Source: an uncultured Roseovarius sp.
GTDB lineage: Bacteria > Pseudomonadota > Alphaproteobacteria > Rhodobacterales > Rhodobacteraceae
Length of the DNA stretch: 64,000 nucleotides
Direction of reading: 5' to 3'
Assembly: GCA_947496175.1 (NCBI GenBank)
Contig: CANMBU010000002.1
Location: 930,001 to 994,000 of the forward strand
Shown: piece by piece, positions 17,921 to 26,405 of the stretch
Layout of the letters: every line of letters starts with the position of its first letter
Numbering within the stretch: the first letter of the stretch is position 1
The notes under the pieces: model-generated
What the model was told of the DNA's origin: nothing
The model's input: only the letters and a program-made list of their open reading frames with translations
Databases searched by the model: none
Made by a program: the position numbers and the translations under genes

Positions 17921-19006
17921 ATGGATGAGCTTGGCTTAACAAAACCGTCGAAAATTCGTGCAACGTTCGAAGACAATCCAAAACTTCGTGAAAGAGATAT
18001 TGCGCACAAGGCGGGCGTGTCCGAGGCTCAGTTGCTGGCCTCCTTGACGGGCAAGGGGGTCGCCGGTGTCAAAACCACCCGTATCCAGGCGCAGCCGGAT
18101 GACATCATGTCCGCAGCCATGGTACTGGGCGAGGTCATGGCGCTGACGCGAAACGAATCCTGTGTTCATGAAAAAGTGGGTGTGTATGAAAACTACCATT
18201 CTGGCGCACATGCCTCGATGGTTCTGAATGAGGATATTGATCTTCGGATGTTCCCCTCACACTGGCGCAGCGCGTTTGCGGTTGAAAAGGAAACCGACAA
18301 CGGGGCGCGCAAAAGCCTGCAGGTGTTTGATGCGGCTGGCGACTCGGTTCACAAGATTTTCCTGCGCGACGCCTCCAGTCACGAAGCGTGGCAAGACATC
18401 ATCGGTCGGTTGAGCTTGGATGACCAATCTGATCATTTGAACGTGTCAGAGCGCAAGCCAGCCGAAGCGCCAAAATATGATCTTTCCAAGCTGGATATCC
18501 TCAGGAAAGAATGGAAGCGCCTTACAGACACGCATCAATTCCTGCGCCTGACATCCAAGCTGAAAATGAACCGCTTGGGGGCGTATCGCATCGCCGGCGC
18601 GCCCTTTGTCCGGGAGTTGGCGACAGGCGCGGTTGATCAGGTGTTAAACCAGCTCACGCAATGCGACACCGAAGTGATGATCTTTGTGGGCAACAAAGGG
18701 TGCATCCAGATCCACAATGGGCGTATCGGTGATCTGCGACCCATGGGCCCGTGGCAGAACGTCATGGATCCGGGCTTCAATCTGCACTTGCGGCTCGATC
18801 ACATCAAGGAAGTCTGGGCCGTGGAAAAACCCACTCAGCGGGGTCCGGCGGTGTCGGTTGAGGCTTTCGATGCAGAGGGTGGTCTCATCTTGCAAATGTT
18901 TGGCGTGGGCAAGGAAGGGCGTGACAGCCGTCCGGCTTGGAAGGCTCTGGTGGATACGTTGCCTGATACAACCCACTCTCATGCTGTCGTTGCCGAGGCT
19001 TTATGA
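17921..19006 (+). CDS. hmuS: hemin-degrading factor HmuS
   Basis: A 361-aa cytoplasmic protein of the HemS/ChuS/HmuS family, made of two similar halves (about 30-180 and 200-350). Characteristic stretches are LGEVMALTRNESCVHEKVGVYEN in the first half and EVMIFVGNKGCIQIHNGRIGDLRPMGPWQNVMDPGFNLHLR in the second. It accepts heme arriving through HmuTUV and stores, traffics or degrades it to release iron. It is the first gene of hmuSTUV and overlaps hmuT by ATGA. Transcription may be governed by the palindrome upstream. Confidence 0.95.
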   Translation: MDELGLTKPSKIRATFEDNPKLRERDIAHKAGVSEAQLLASLTGKGVAGVKTTRIQAQPDDIMSAAMVLGEVMALTRNESCVHEKVGVYENYHSGAHASMVLNEDIDLRMFPSHWRSAFAVEKETDNGARKSLQVFDAAGDSVHKIFLRDASSHEAWQDIIGRLSLDDQSDHLNVSERKPAEAPKYDLSKLDILRKEWKRLTDTHQFLRLTSKLKMNRLGAYRIAGAPFVRELATGAVDQVLNQLTQCDTEVMIFVGNKGCIQIHNGRIGDLRPMGPWQNVMDPGFNLHLRLDHIKEVWAVEKPTQRGPAVSVEAFDAEGGLILQMFGVGKEGRDSRPAWKALVDTLPDTTHSHAVVAEAL

Positions 19007-19878
19007 TGATGCGCGTCCTGAGGCAGTCAACACGTGCTATTATCGCGGCCTTGATCCTCGTTGCAGGTCAGGCTTCCGCGCAAGAGGCGAGCAAAGATGC
19101 CACCCGCATTTTAAGTGTGGGCGGCACCGTAACCGAGATCATTTATGCACTCGGAGAAGAAGACCGACTGATCGCCAGAGACACGACTTCGACCTATCCC
19201 TCATCAGCCAATGAGTTGCCTGATGTTGGGTACATGCGTCAGCTCTCCCCCGAAGGCGTTTTGTCCGTGGCGCCCGACCTTATCATAGCCGTTGAGGAAG
19301 CCGGTCCGCCCGATACGCTTGACGTGTTAAAGGCCGCATCCATTCCCGTCGTTCTGGTTCCTTCGGATACAAGTAAAACAGGGATTGCCAAAAAGGTGCG
19401 CATGGTCGGCGATGCGATTGGCGTTTCAAAGAAAGCTGAGGCTTTGGCCAGAGATGTCGAGGCTCAGATGCAGGCCGCTCAAGCGCAGGTTGACGCGTTG
19501 GGAAATGTTGCGCGCAAACGCGTGCTGTTCGTCCTGAGCGCGCAGGGCGGGCGTATTCTTGCAGGCGGGCAAGACACTGCGGCCAACGCGATTATCGAGA
19601 TGGCGGGCGGGGTGAATGTCGCCGCTGACTTTACTGGGTACAAGCCTGTTTCTGATGAAGCCATCATCGAAGCCGCGCCAGATGTCATCTTGATGATGGA
19701 TCGAAGCGGCCACAATGAAATTACCGATGAAGTTTTGCTATCGATGCCAGCATTCAGTGTGACGCCCGCTGCGGAAGACGGCGGCGTTGTCAGAATGAAT
19801 GGCCTTTTGCTGCTAGGGTTCGGGCCTCGCACGCCCGAGGCGATCACCAAGCTGAACGCGCATCTCTACGGCTCTTGA
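19003..19878 (+). CDS. hmuT: heme ABC transporter periplasmic binding protein HmuT
   Basis: A 291-aa class III (helical-backbone) solute-binding protein with a signal peptide ending at GQASAQ. Family features are RILSVGGTVTEIIYALGEEDRLIARDTTSTYP and LPDVGYMRQLSPEGVLSVAPDLIIA, typical of heme-binding HmuT/PhuT. It captures heme released by the TonB receptor at 21912 and hands it to HmuU. Overlap with hmuS by ATGA indicates translational coupling. Confidence 0.95.
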   Translation: MMMRVLRQSTRAIIAALILVAGQASAQEASKDATRILSVGGTVTEIIYALGEEDRLIARDTTSTYPSSANELPDVGYMRQLSPEGVLSVAPDLIIAVEEAGPPDTLDVLKAASIPVVLVPSDTSKTGIAKKVRMVGDAIGVSKKAEALARDVEAQMQAAQAQVDALGNVARKRVLFVLSAQGGRILAGGQDTAANAIIEMAGGVNVAADFTGYKPVSDEAIIEAAPDVILMMDRSGHNEITDEVLLSMPAFSVTPAAEDGGVVRMNGLLLLGFGPRTPEAITKLNAHLYGS

Positions 19879-19881
19879 CCA

Positions 19882-20955
19882 ATGGTGTCCACGGCGGCTT
19901 CGCAACCAATTCCAGTGCCGCCACGCAAGTTGCGGTCGGCACGTCGCTGGCACATTTGGCTTGGCCTGTTGCTGCTTGGCTCATGTGTTGCCAGTATGAC
20001 GGTTGGGGCCACGGGAACACAGCCCTGGCCAGCGATTGGGCGCTTGCTTCGGGGTGAAGAGCTCAGCCTGGCAGAGTATGTCCTCTTGTGGGAAATTCGT
20101 TTGCCCAGAACGCTCCTTGGAGTACTCGTCGGGGCGGCGCTGGCCCTGTCCGGTGCTGTTATGCAGGGGTTGTTTCGCAACCCTCTGGCGGATCCGGGCA
20201 TTGTCGGCGTGAGCGCAGGAGCAGGTCTTGGCGCAATATCTGTCATCGTTTTGGGCGCATTGCTGCCGGTTTGGGTGCAGCAGGTCGTTGGGTCTTATCT
20301 CATTCCATTTGCCGCCTTCCTGGGGAGCTGGATCGTCGTGCTGTTGCTTTACGCCGTCGCCACGAAGCAAGGTCAGACCTCGGTCGCGACCATGCTTCTT
20401 GCCGGGATTGCCTTTGCTGCGCTTGCAGGCGCTGTAACCGGTATCCTGATCTACCTGTCTGATGATCAGCAATTGCGTGATCTGACGTTTTGGCAGTTGG
20501 GCTCATTGGGCGGGGCGACCTGGGCCAAGGTCTTGACGGCTGCGCCAATCATATTGCTCTCGATCATGGCCGCCGCCTTCCTCGGGCAAGGATTAAACGG
20601 GCTCGCAATGGGCGAAGCCACCGCGTTTCACCTGGGCATGCCGGTCCAGCGCATCAAGCGTGTGGCGGTTGTTGTGACGGCGGCTGGCACCGGGGCTGCT
20701 GTGGCCGTGGCGGGCACGATCGGCTTTGTCGGTATTGTCGTGCCGCATCTGCTTCGGTTGGCGACAGGTCCTGATCACGGTCCGTTGTTGATCAATTCCG
20801 CCCTCTTGGGCGGGGCGTTGCTTCTCTGGGCGGATGTGATCGCGCGTGTCGTGGTTGCCCCCGCGGAGCTTCCCATCGGAATTGTCACTGCCATCCTGGG
20901 CGCGCCGGTCTTTTTGTGGATTCTGCTGGGCCGTCGAAGCACGGGGTTTCTATGA
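19882..20955 (+). CDS. hmuU: heme ABC transporter permease HmuU
   Basis: A 357-aa FecCD/BtuC-type permease with about ten membrane helices. Diagnostic segments are RLPRTLLGVLVGAALALSGAVMQGLFRNPLADPGIVGVSAGAGLGA and GTIGFVGIVVPHLLRLATGPDHGPLL. It forms the homodimeric channel for heme through the inner membrane with HmuV as ATPase. The start ATG is 3 bp after the hmuT stop, and its own stop overlaps the hmuV start (ATGA at 20952-20955). Confidence 0.95.
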   Translation: MVSTAASQPIPVPPRKLRSARRWHIWLGLLLLGSCVASMTVGATGTQPWPAIGRLLRGEELSLAEYVLLWEIRLPRTLLGVLVGAALALSGAVMQGLFRNPLADPGIVGVSAGAGLGAISVIVLGALLPVWVQQVVGSYLIPFAAFLGSWIVVLLLYAVATKQGQTSVATMLLAGIAFAALAGAVTGILIYLSDDQQLRDLTFWQLGSLGGATWAKVLTAAPIILLSIMAAAFLGQGLNGLAMGEATAFHLGMPVQRIKRVAVVVTAAGTGAAVAVAGTIGFVGIVVPHLLRLATGPDHGPLLINSALLGGALLLWADVIARVVVAPAELPIGIVTAILGAPVFLWILLGRRSTGFL

Positions 20956-21740
20956 CCCTGCAGGCGCGTAATATTGCCTATGCTCTTTCTGGCAAAACCG
21001 TCCTCGATGCCGTGGATGTCGATGCGAAAGCAGGGCAGGTTACGGCTATAATTGGCCCCAATGGATCTGGGAAGACCAGCTTGCTGCGCGCAGTGACAGG
21101 CGAAGTTCCAGCATCGGGCGACATTTACTTGAACGACGTGCCGGTCACATCAAAAACCGGCCAACGTCTGGCAAGGTCACGCGCTGTGTTGCCGCAATCC
21201 TCGAATATTGCCTTCGACTTCAAGGTTGAAGACGTCGTGCATCTGGGCCTTTTGGCTGGCGTGCATGGGGCAACCCCTGCTGTTTTGACCGAAGCCCTGC
21301 GCTGTGTGGGTCTCGCCGGATATGAAGCACGATCCTATCAGGCCCTGTCCGGCGGCGAACAGCAGCGCGTTCAACTCGCCCGCGTTTTGGCGCAGGTCTG
21401 GCAGCCGCGGCTCGATGATGAACCGTGCTGGTTGTTCCTTGATGAACCAGTTGCCAGTCTTGATGTCGGGCATCAGCTGGAAGTCGTGGATGTGGTGAGG
21501 GACTACGCCAATAGAGGCGGAGGCGTGGTTCTGGTCATGCACGATTTGAACCTCACCATGATGATGGCGGATCATGTCATTTTGCTGCAACAGGGCAGGG
21601 TTCTCGCATCTGGCGCTCCTGAGGATGTCTTGCAGGATGAGGTTTTGTCGAAAGCCTATGGGTGTCAGCTTCGCATGGGACAAGTGCCGCAAGGGGCGGC
21701 GGGTCTGTTCATCCTGCCGCAATGTGCGACACGCGCCTGA
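20952..21740 (+). CDS. hmuV: heme ABC transporter ATP-binding protein HmuV
   Basis: A 262-aa ATPase; the start is the ATG at 20952 overlapping the hmuU stop. Motifs: Walker A GPNGSGKT (35-42), Q-loop at Q82, signature LSGGEQQRVQLARVLAQV (from 132), Walker B WLFLDEP with catalytic Glu165, and the switch His in VMHDLNLT. It powers heme import. The insertion RLDDEPCWLFLDEP before Walker B is typical of HmuV proteins. It is the last gene of hmuSTUV. Confidence 0.95.
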   Translation: MTLQARNIAYALSGKTVLDAVDVDAKAGQVTAIIGPNGSGKTSLLRAVTGEVPASGDIYLNDVPVTSKTGQRLARSRAVLPQSSNIAFDFKVEDVVHLGLLAGVHGATPAVLTEALRCVGLAGYEARSYQALSGGEQQRVQLARVLAQVWQPRLDDEPCWLFLDEPVASLDVGHQLEVVDVVRDYANRGGGVVLVMHDLNLTMMMADHVILLQQGRVLASGAPEDVLQDEVLSKAYGCQLRMGQVPQGAAGLFILPQCATRA

Positions 21741-21809
21741 TCTCACGGCCAAGACGCAAACGCTCTGTTTGAGACGTGTCGTTCTCGCGGCAGTTGATCG
21801 AAAATAACT

Positions 21810-21824
21810 TTACTAATTTAGTCA
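21810..21824. promoter_or_regulatory. putative iron-responsive operator upstream of the heme receptor
   Basis: TTACTAA-T-TTAGTCA, the counterpart of the site at 16830-16844 and about 90 bp upstream of the receptor start. The adjoining TATATAGCGATAG may contain the -10 region, so a bound repressor would cover the promoter. Confidence 0.6.
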
Positions 21825-21911
21825 ACTTATATAGCGATAGAGTTACGCATATAGGACCCACCCCTCGGCAGGCCTTGCAAGTGTTTGGCATGGCAAATGG
21901 GGGGCCTGATA

Positions 21912-23957
21912 ATGCGCAAATTTGCATTCTTTGTTACAACCGCTCTGGTGGCCAACGCGGCCTCTTCTCAAGAAGCGCCCGTAGAGCTTCCAACGCTCTT
22001 CCTGGACTCTGCCCTTCGTGATGAGCGCGCTTTGCAGGACACGCCCGTCGCCGCCTCAGTACGGCAGGGCGAAGCGCTGGAACGTCAGCAAGCCGACACG
22101 TTCGAAGAGCTTATTGGCGATATTCCGGGTGTCTCAATAGAAGGCGGTCCGCGCGCCATCGCGCAGGAACCCAACATTCGCGGATTTCAGGACGAACAAA
22201 TCGTGCTGCGGTTTGATGGCGCGAGATTCAATTTCAACCAGGCGCACAGAGGTCGGTTCTTTGTTGACCCGGATATCGTCGAGCGGATCGAAGTTGTAAG
22301 GGGCGGCGGCTCTACCTTGTTTGGGTCCGGTGCCATCGGCGGCGTGATATCCGTCGATACCAAGGATGCCCAAGACCTGCTTGGCCCCGGCCAAACGGTG
22401 GGCGCCCGTTTGCGGACAGGCGTGTCTACAAACGGCCTGGTCTTTAGCAACAGCGCAACAGTCTATGCCGACTGGGGCCAGATAGACGCGCTTGCCTTTC
22501 TGGGATCGCGAAATTTCTCTGAAGACTTGGAATCCGGTGACGGCGTGGACATCCGCAATTCGCGGCTTGATGTGTTGAACGGCCTTGTAAAGTTTGGATA
22601 CGAGCCGACGGATGAACACCGGTTAGAGTTTGCCTTCTCGCAATATGACGATGACGGCACCACACCCGCGAACTCCAGCTCGGCATCCACCGCAGATGAT
22701 GTTGATCGCGATGCCCGGGTGCAGACTGTCAGGCTGTCCTGGGATTACGCGCCAGAAGGGTCAAATCTCATTGATTTATCCGCAATAGTTTACGCCAATT
22801 TCCTTGAGATCACCGAAGATCGCTTTTCTGACGGTCGTGCAGATCAATCCAACTATGACACAATCGGGTTTGAGTTGGTCAACCGGTCGCGCTTTGGCGA
22901 GTTGATGCCAGTGGATCTTGTCTATGGGTTCGAGGTGCTGCGCGACACTCAGGACGGTCTTCGAGACGGCGCGCCCAGAGTGCAATTCCCGGACGCAGAA
23001 GCGACCACCATTGGTGTGTTTGCCGAGGCGACAGTCGCAGTTTCGGACCAATTGGATGTCATAGCAGGCCTGCGATACGACAACTACGAACGCGACGTCG
23101 ACAATCCGGCCTTAGCGGACGCCGAGGATGATTTTTTCTCTCCGCGTGTCGGATTCAGCTACCGACCCACACAAAGCTGGCAGATCTTCGGCAACGTGGC
23201 GCGGGCATTCCGTGCGCCGACTTTGACGGAACTCTACAATGATGGCGTTCATTTCTCGTCACCCGGCTTTCCGCTTGGTCCGGGCCAGTTTTTCAGCGGC
23301 GTCAACAACTTCGTGCCAAACCCCAATCTGCGCGAAGAGCGGTCAACGCAGATCGAGTTTGGCGCACGCTTTGAAGAAACCGATGTCTGGCAGGCGGGTG
23401 ACTCGCTCAGTTTTTCCGCCAATACCTACTATGCGGATGTTGAGGATTTCATAGACCAAGTGGTGACTTTCATTGACTTTACCACCGGAACTCCGGGTCC
23501 GGGCGGCGTAGTCTTTAATGGCACCACAACCACGCGAAACATTGATGCCGAACTATGGGGATTTGAAGCCGAAGTTGACTATGACGCTGGCAGTTGGTTC
23601 GCCTCCGCAGCGCTCAGCCTGCCAAGAGGAAGTGCCGCAGGCGGAGAAGAGCTTGGATCCATTCCGCAAGACAGATTGGTCACAACAGTAGGTCTGAGGC
23701 CAAATACCGCATGGACCTATGGCGCACGCCTCACGCTTGCTGGCGAACAGGATGATGTTCCTGAAGGTGTCACCCCGGGCGAGGCGTATCAATTGCTTGA
23801 TGTGTTTGCGACGTGGGTTCCTCAGAGCGGTCCGCTTGAGGATGTTGTAGTCCATATGGGGGTCGACAATGTGTTCGATGAAAACTATCAGATTTTTCCC
23901 AATGGATTGGCGCAACCGGGGCGGACCTTCAAAATCTCAGCTGCGATCACGTTCTAG
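21912..23957 (+). CDS. hmuR: TonB-dependent heme receptor
   Basis: A 681-aa outer-membrane receptor. I prefer ATG 21912 because a signal peptide (MRKFAFFVTTALVANAASSQ) then starts cleanly. The order is signal peptide, TonB-box/plug region (RQGEALERQQADTFEELIGDIPGV to VVRGGGSTLFGSGAIGGVISVDT), and a 22-strand barrel ending in aromatic F (FKISAAITF). FRAPTLTELYND followed by NPNLREERS matches the FRAP and NPNL boxes conserved in heme receptors. It lies between hmuV and a GNAT gene under its own putative iron box, and uses the TonB-ExbBD encoded at 26958-29332 or a host system. Confidence 0.92.
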   Translation: MRKFAFFVTTALVANAASSQEAPVELPTLFLDSALRDERALQDTPVAASVRQGEALERQQADTFEELIGDIPGVSIEGGPRAIAQEPNIRGFQDEQIVLRFDGARFNFNQAHRGRFFVDPDIVERIEVVRGGGSTLFGSGAIGGVISVDTKDAQDLLGPGQTVGARLRTGVSTNGLVFSNSATVYADWGQIDALAFLGSRNFSEDLESGDGVDIRNSRLDVLNGLVKFGYEPTDEHRLEFAFSQYDDDGTTPANSSSASTADDVDRDARVQTVRLSWDYAPEGSNLIDLSAIVYANFLEITEDRFSDGRADQSNYDTIGFELVNRSRFGELMPVDLVYGFEVLRDTQDGLRDGAPRVQFPDAEATTIGVFAEATVAVSDQLDVIAGLRYDNYERDVDNPALADAEDDFFSPRVGFSYRPTQSWQIFGNVARAFRAPTLTELYNDGVHFSSPGFPLGPGQFFSGVNNFVPNPNLREERSTQIEFGARFEETDVWQAGDSLSFSANTYYADVEDFIDQVVTFIDFTTGTPGPGGVVFNGTTTTRNIDAELWGFEAEVDYDAGSWFASAALSLPRGSAAGGEELGSIPQDRLVTTVGLRPNTAWTYGARLTLAGEQDDVPEGVTPGEAYQLLDVFATWVPQSGPLEDVVVHMGVDNVFDENYQIFPNGLAQPGRTFKISAAITF

Positions 23958-24021
23958 ACTGTGATGCTGTTTGCAAACCGGCCTCTTGTTTCTTTCAGCA
24001 TGCGAACCTCTCAAATTCTTA

Positions 24022-24855
24022 ATGATCACGCTCAGCAAACTTGATGAAAACCACATCGCGGCCGCCGCGCTGCTTTCACAGGAAGCCCGTTGGCCGCACC
24101 GTGAAAGTGATTGGACGTTTCTTCTGGCACAGGGGCAGGGGATCGGCGTGTTTGATGGCGCGTCCCTTGTGGGGACAACCATGTGGTGGCCGCAAGGGGA
24201 ACGACACGCGACACTGGGAATGGTGCTGGTCAAACGCAGTCATCAAAGAAAGGGTCTTGGCTCCAAAATGATGAGAGCGGCCTTGGAGGCAATGCCGCAG
24301 AACCACATTTTACTGCACGCGACGCAAGAGGGGGTCAGTCTTTACAAAAACATGGGCTTCCGTGACGTGGGCCGCATTGCGCAATGCCAAGGTGTGCCAA
24401 CGACTTTGCCGGATGTTCCGTCAGGGTTTGAGATCAAGCCAGCCGGCGAAGAAGACTGGCCCATCATTTTGGCAATGGACTATGCGGCGCGTGGTTGGAA
24501 TAGGTCCGAGCTACTGCGTGCTCTGGCCAAATGTGGTGGCGTCTATTGCGCCTTTGACCAAGACAACCTAGTCGGTTACGCGATTACCCGTCCGTTTGGG
24601 TTAGGGGCTATTATTGGCCCAATTGTCTCTGCAGATTTATCGGTTGCCAAAGCTCTGATCAGCCATTTGCTCAATTTGGAAGGCCCAGGTTTTATGCGTC
24701 TGGACGTCTTTCAATCCAGCGAATTGGTAGAGTGGTTGTCAGGTTTTGGCTTGGTACAAGTTGATCAAAGCGCAGTGATGGTGCGCGGCGAAGGATCTGC
24801 TATGGAAAATCATGCACATTCCCTACTCGTTTTGGCCAGCCATGCCCTGGGTTAG
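24022..24855 (+). CDS. GNAT family N-acetyltransferase, two-domain
   Basis: A 277-aa cytoplasmic enzyme starting at ATG 24022; the open frame extends upstream only with a TTG start and no signal. The first half is a clear GNAT fold: LGMVLVKRSHQRKGLGSKMMRAAL carries the acetyl-CoA pyrophosphate loop (Q-x-x-G-x-G), then GVSLYKNMGFRDVGR. The second half (about 150-277) is a degenerate GNAT-like domain. The gene follows the heme receptor by 64 bp and may be co-transcribed. The substrate is unknown, and association with heme uptake genes is positional. Confidence 0.85.
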   Translation: MITLSKLDENHIAAAALLSQEARWPHRESDWTFLLAQGQGIGVFDGASLVGTTMWWPQGERHATLGMVLVKRSHQRKGLGSKMMRAALEAMPQNHILLHATQEGVSLYKNMGFRDVGRIAQCQGVPTTLPDVPSGFEIKPAGEEDWPIILAMDYAARGWNRSELLRALAKCGGVYCAFDQDNLVGYAITRPFGLGAIIGPIVSADLSVAKALISHLLNLEGPGFMRLDVFQSSELVEWLSGFGLVQVDQSAVMVRGEGSAMENHAHSLLVLASHALG

Positions 24856-24957
24856 GTCTATACCGTGATCCAAGACCTGCTCCGCAAACCACTGATGTAG
24901 CGCTTCAAACTGCGCGAAAAATACTGGACACACCCTCCTTCAGCTCAAGATTGACTA

Positions 24958-24978
24958 TTCTGACAACTTCTGTCAGAA
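24958..24978. promoter_or_regulatory. inverted repeat upstream of the 50-aa gene and hemP2
   Basis: TTCTGACA, 5-nt spacer, TGTCAGAA: a perfect 8-bp inverted repeat about 70 bp before the start of the small operon. The left flank reads TTGACTATTCTGACA, loosely like the TGACTAA box. It could be an operator or an RNA hairpin. Confidence 0.45.
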
Positions 24979-25050
24979 ATAGGTTTATGGTCTCAGCCAA
25001 CCTTTGGTCAGGTAGCCACGACACTTCTCTCGGTTTTAGGAGAAAATCTG

Positions 25051-25203
25051 ATGGGCTACGAAGAAAGCGAACGGTCTTTGAAAGAGCGAGCAGGAAATGA
25101 AGTACCCTGTAGAAAGGAAATACTCGACGCCGCGATGGCTGGCCTATCTCCGAAGGATCAGCAATTGGAGTATGTCCTCGACCGCTTGGAGCGACGTCAG
25201 TAA
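25051..25203 (+). CDS. small hypothetical protein coupled to hemP2
   Basis: A 50-aa protein. It starts at ATG 25051 after TTAGGAG, and its stop overlaps the next start as TAATG (25201-25205), so translation of hemP2 probably depends on it. The product is charged and helical (ERSLKERAGNEVPCRKEI, then GLSPKDQQLEYVLDRLERR), with one cysteine and no membrane segment. I do not recognise the family. Its linkage to HemP suggests a heme- or iron-related accessory, unproven. Confidence 0.65.
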   Translation: MGYEESERSLKERAGNEVPCRKEILDAAMAGLSPKDQQLEYVLDRLERRQ

Positions 25204-25373
25204 TGTCTGTCGCCAAGCTACCCAGCAAATCGCCCACGACGCCGTCAGTGGAAATGGACACATACGATGCACGAGACCTGATCAAAAACGGCAATCAAAC
25301 CTGCATCGTGTTGGACGAGCAAGTCTATTACTTGCGGATCACACGGGCCGGAAAACTAATTTTGACCAAGTAA
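25203..25373 (+). CDS. hemP: hemin uptake protein HemP (copy 2)
   Basis: A 56-aa protein ending in YYLRITRAGKLILTK, almost the same C-terminal 14 residues as HemP copy 1 (16541-16708), while the N-terminal part (MSVAKLPSKSPTTPSVEMDTY) differs. It starts by TAATG coupling to the 50-aa gene. It lies between the heme receptor/GNAT unit and the DUF1289/dps genes. Two HemP copies in one island suggest either merging of two iron loci or separate control of heme and siderophore uptake. Confidence 0.85.
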   Translation: MSVAKLPSKSPTTPSVEMDTYDARDLIKNGNQTCIVLDEQVYYLRITRAGKLILTK

Positions 25374-25471
25374 ATCCAGCCTTTGGGTGGCGTAGCAAGC
25401 TTCGAATTACTGCACGCTCAGCTCAATATCCAGAGACGGCATGCCGCGGCATCGCATGCGCAAGGTAGGTT

Positions 25472-25729
25472 ATGTCCAAAACACCCAGCCCCTGTATTGA
25501 TGTCTGCAAGTACAAACGCCAAGGCCATTGCATTGGATGTTCCATGACAAAGGCGCAAAAGTCTTTGTTCAAGCAGCTAAAGCGGGACAAGCACCGGGAG
25601 GCGTTTGTCGAAATGCTGATCGGCCAGCAGTCGAAGTTGGGAAAGTATTCGCATTGGGCGCCGAAATACCTGCGCAAATGCTTAAAGAAAAAGGTCAAGC
25701 CAATCTCTGCTGTGAAAGACGTGGCTTGA
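25472..25729 (+). CDS. DUF1289 domain-containing protein
   Basis: An 85-aa cytoplasmic protein. The N-terminal cysteine cluster CIDVCKYKRQGHCIGC (C-x3-C-x7-C-x2-C) is the DUF1289 signature and could bind iron-sulfur or zinc. The C-terminal half is very basic (KYLRKCLKKKVKP). The molecular role of the family is not known. It follows hemP2 by 98 bp and is convergent with dps. Confidence 0.87.
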   Translation: MSKTPSPCIDVCKYKRQGHCIGCSMTKAQKSLFKQLKRDKHREAFVEMLIGQQSKLGKYSHWAPKYLRKCLKKKVKPISAVKDVA

Positions 25730-25817
25730 CCCCGCTTAGGTGGCTGCCTGACCGCATGGCTTTCCCTCTCGGGATGGCGAGCGGTTAGGTGGCTCCCTTT
25801 GCCTCTTACCTGCTTCT

Positions 25818-26288
25818 CTAGCTCAGGTGCGAGCGTAGGAACCAGGCAAATTTCTCATGTGTCTGACCGCGTGCGATACACAAATCCTCAGTCAGCGTAT
25901 CGCCGTGATCTGCCGCAATCTGACCCGCACCCGCGAGCGTCGCGGCAAGTGTTTCCTGCGCGTCCTGCATGGCTTTGATCATTTGCTTGTCGGTCGCATC
26001 ACCATCATGCTCAGAAACTTTTGAACGTTTCAGCATGCCGGCGAGTGTCCCTTCGGCATGCGCATCCAATGCTTTGATACGTTCCGCCAGATCGTCCTGA
26101 GCAACGAAATGATCTTCGTAAATTTTCTGAAATAGGTCATGCAAAGGCCCAAAGGCCATTCCGGTTACGTTCCAATGAAAGTTTTGCGCAAGCATGGTCG
26201 TCACGGCGGTCTCCGCAACGGCTTGGTTCAACGCTTCGGCAATCGCAGTACGCGCGTCAGTTGACAGCGCAACGGCTGTTTGAGTCAT
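25818..26288 (-). CDS. dps: Dps family DNA-binding ferritin-like protein
   Basis: A 156-aa protein of typical Dps length. The intersubunit ferroxidase site is recognisable: AQNFHWNVTG with the His, then HFVAQDDLAERIKALD with His, Asp and Glu ligands. It assembles as a 12-mer that oxidises Fe(II) with peroxide and stores iron, protecting DNA. In this iron island it would buffer imported iron. An Irr-like box lies about 100 bp upstream (26389-26405), suggesting iron-dependent control. Confidence 0.95.
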   Translation of the reverse strand: MTQTAVALSTDARTAIAEALNQAVAETAVTTMLAQNFHWNVTGMAFGPLHDLFQKIYEDHFVAQDDLAERIKALDAHAEGTLAGMLKRSKVSEHDGDATDKQMIKAMQDAQETLAATLAGAGQIAADHGDTLTEDLCIARGQTHEKFAWFLRSHLS

Positions 26289-26388
26289 TCCTGGCTCCTG
26301 GTTTAACTGTTTAGATTGCTGGCTTGCATAAATGCTGGCTGGCTGACGCTTTAAGAAATAAGCGGCCAGTTCCAGATGGCAAGAACTT

Positions 26389-26405
26389 TTTAGAATAATT
26401 CTAAT
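26389..26405. promoter_or_regulatory. Irr-box (ICE-like) site upstream of dps
   Basis: TTTAGAA-TAA-TTCTAAT, matching the Irr iron-control element pattern TTTAGAA-N3-TTCTAAA at all but the last base. It overlaps the stop codon of the hypothetical gene at 26401 and is placed to control dps transcription. The family pattern is from general knowledge of Irr in alphaproteobacteria. Confidence 0.6.
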
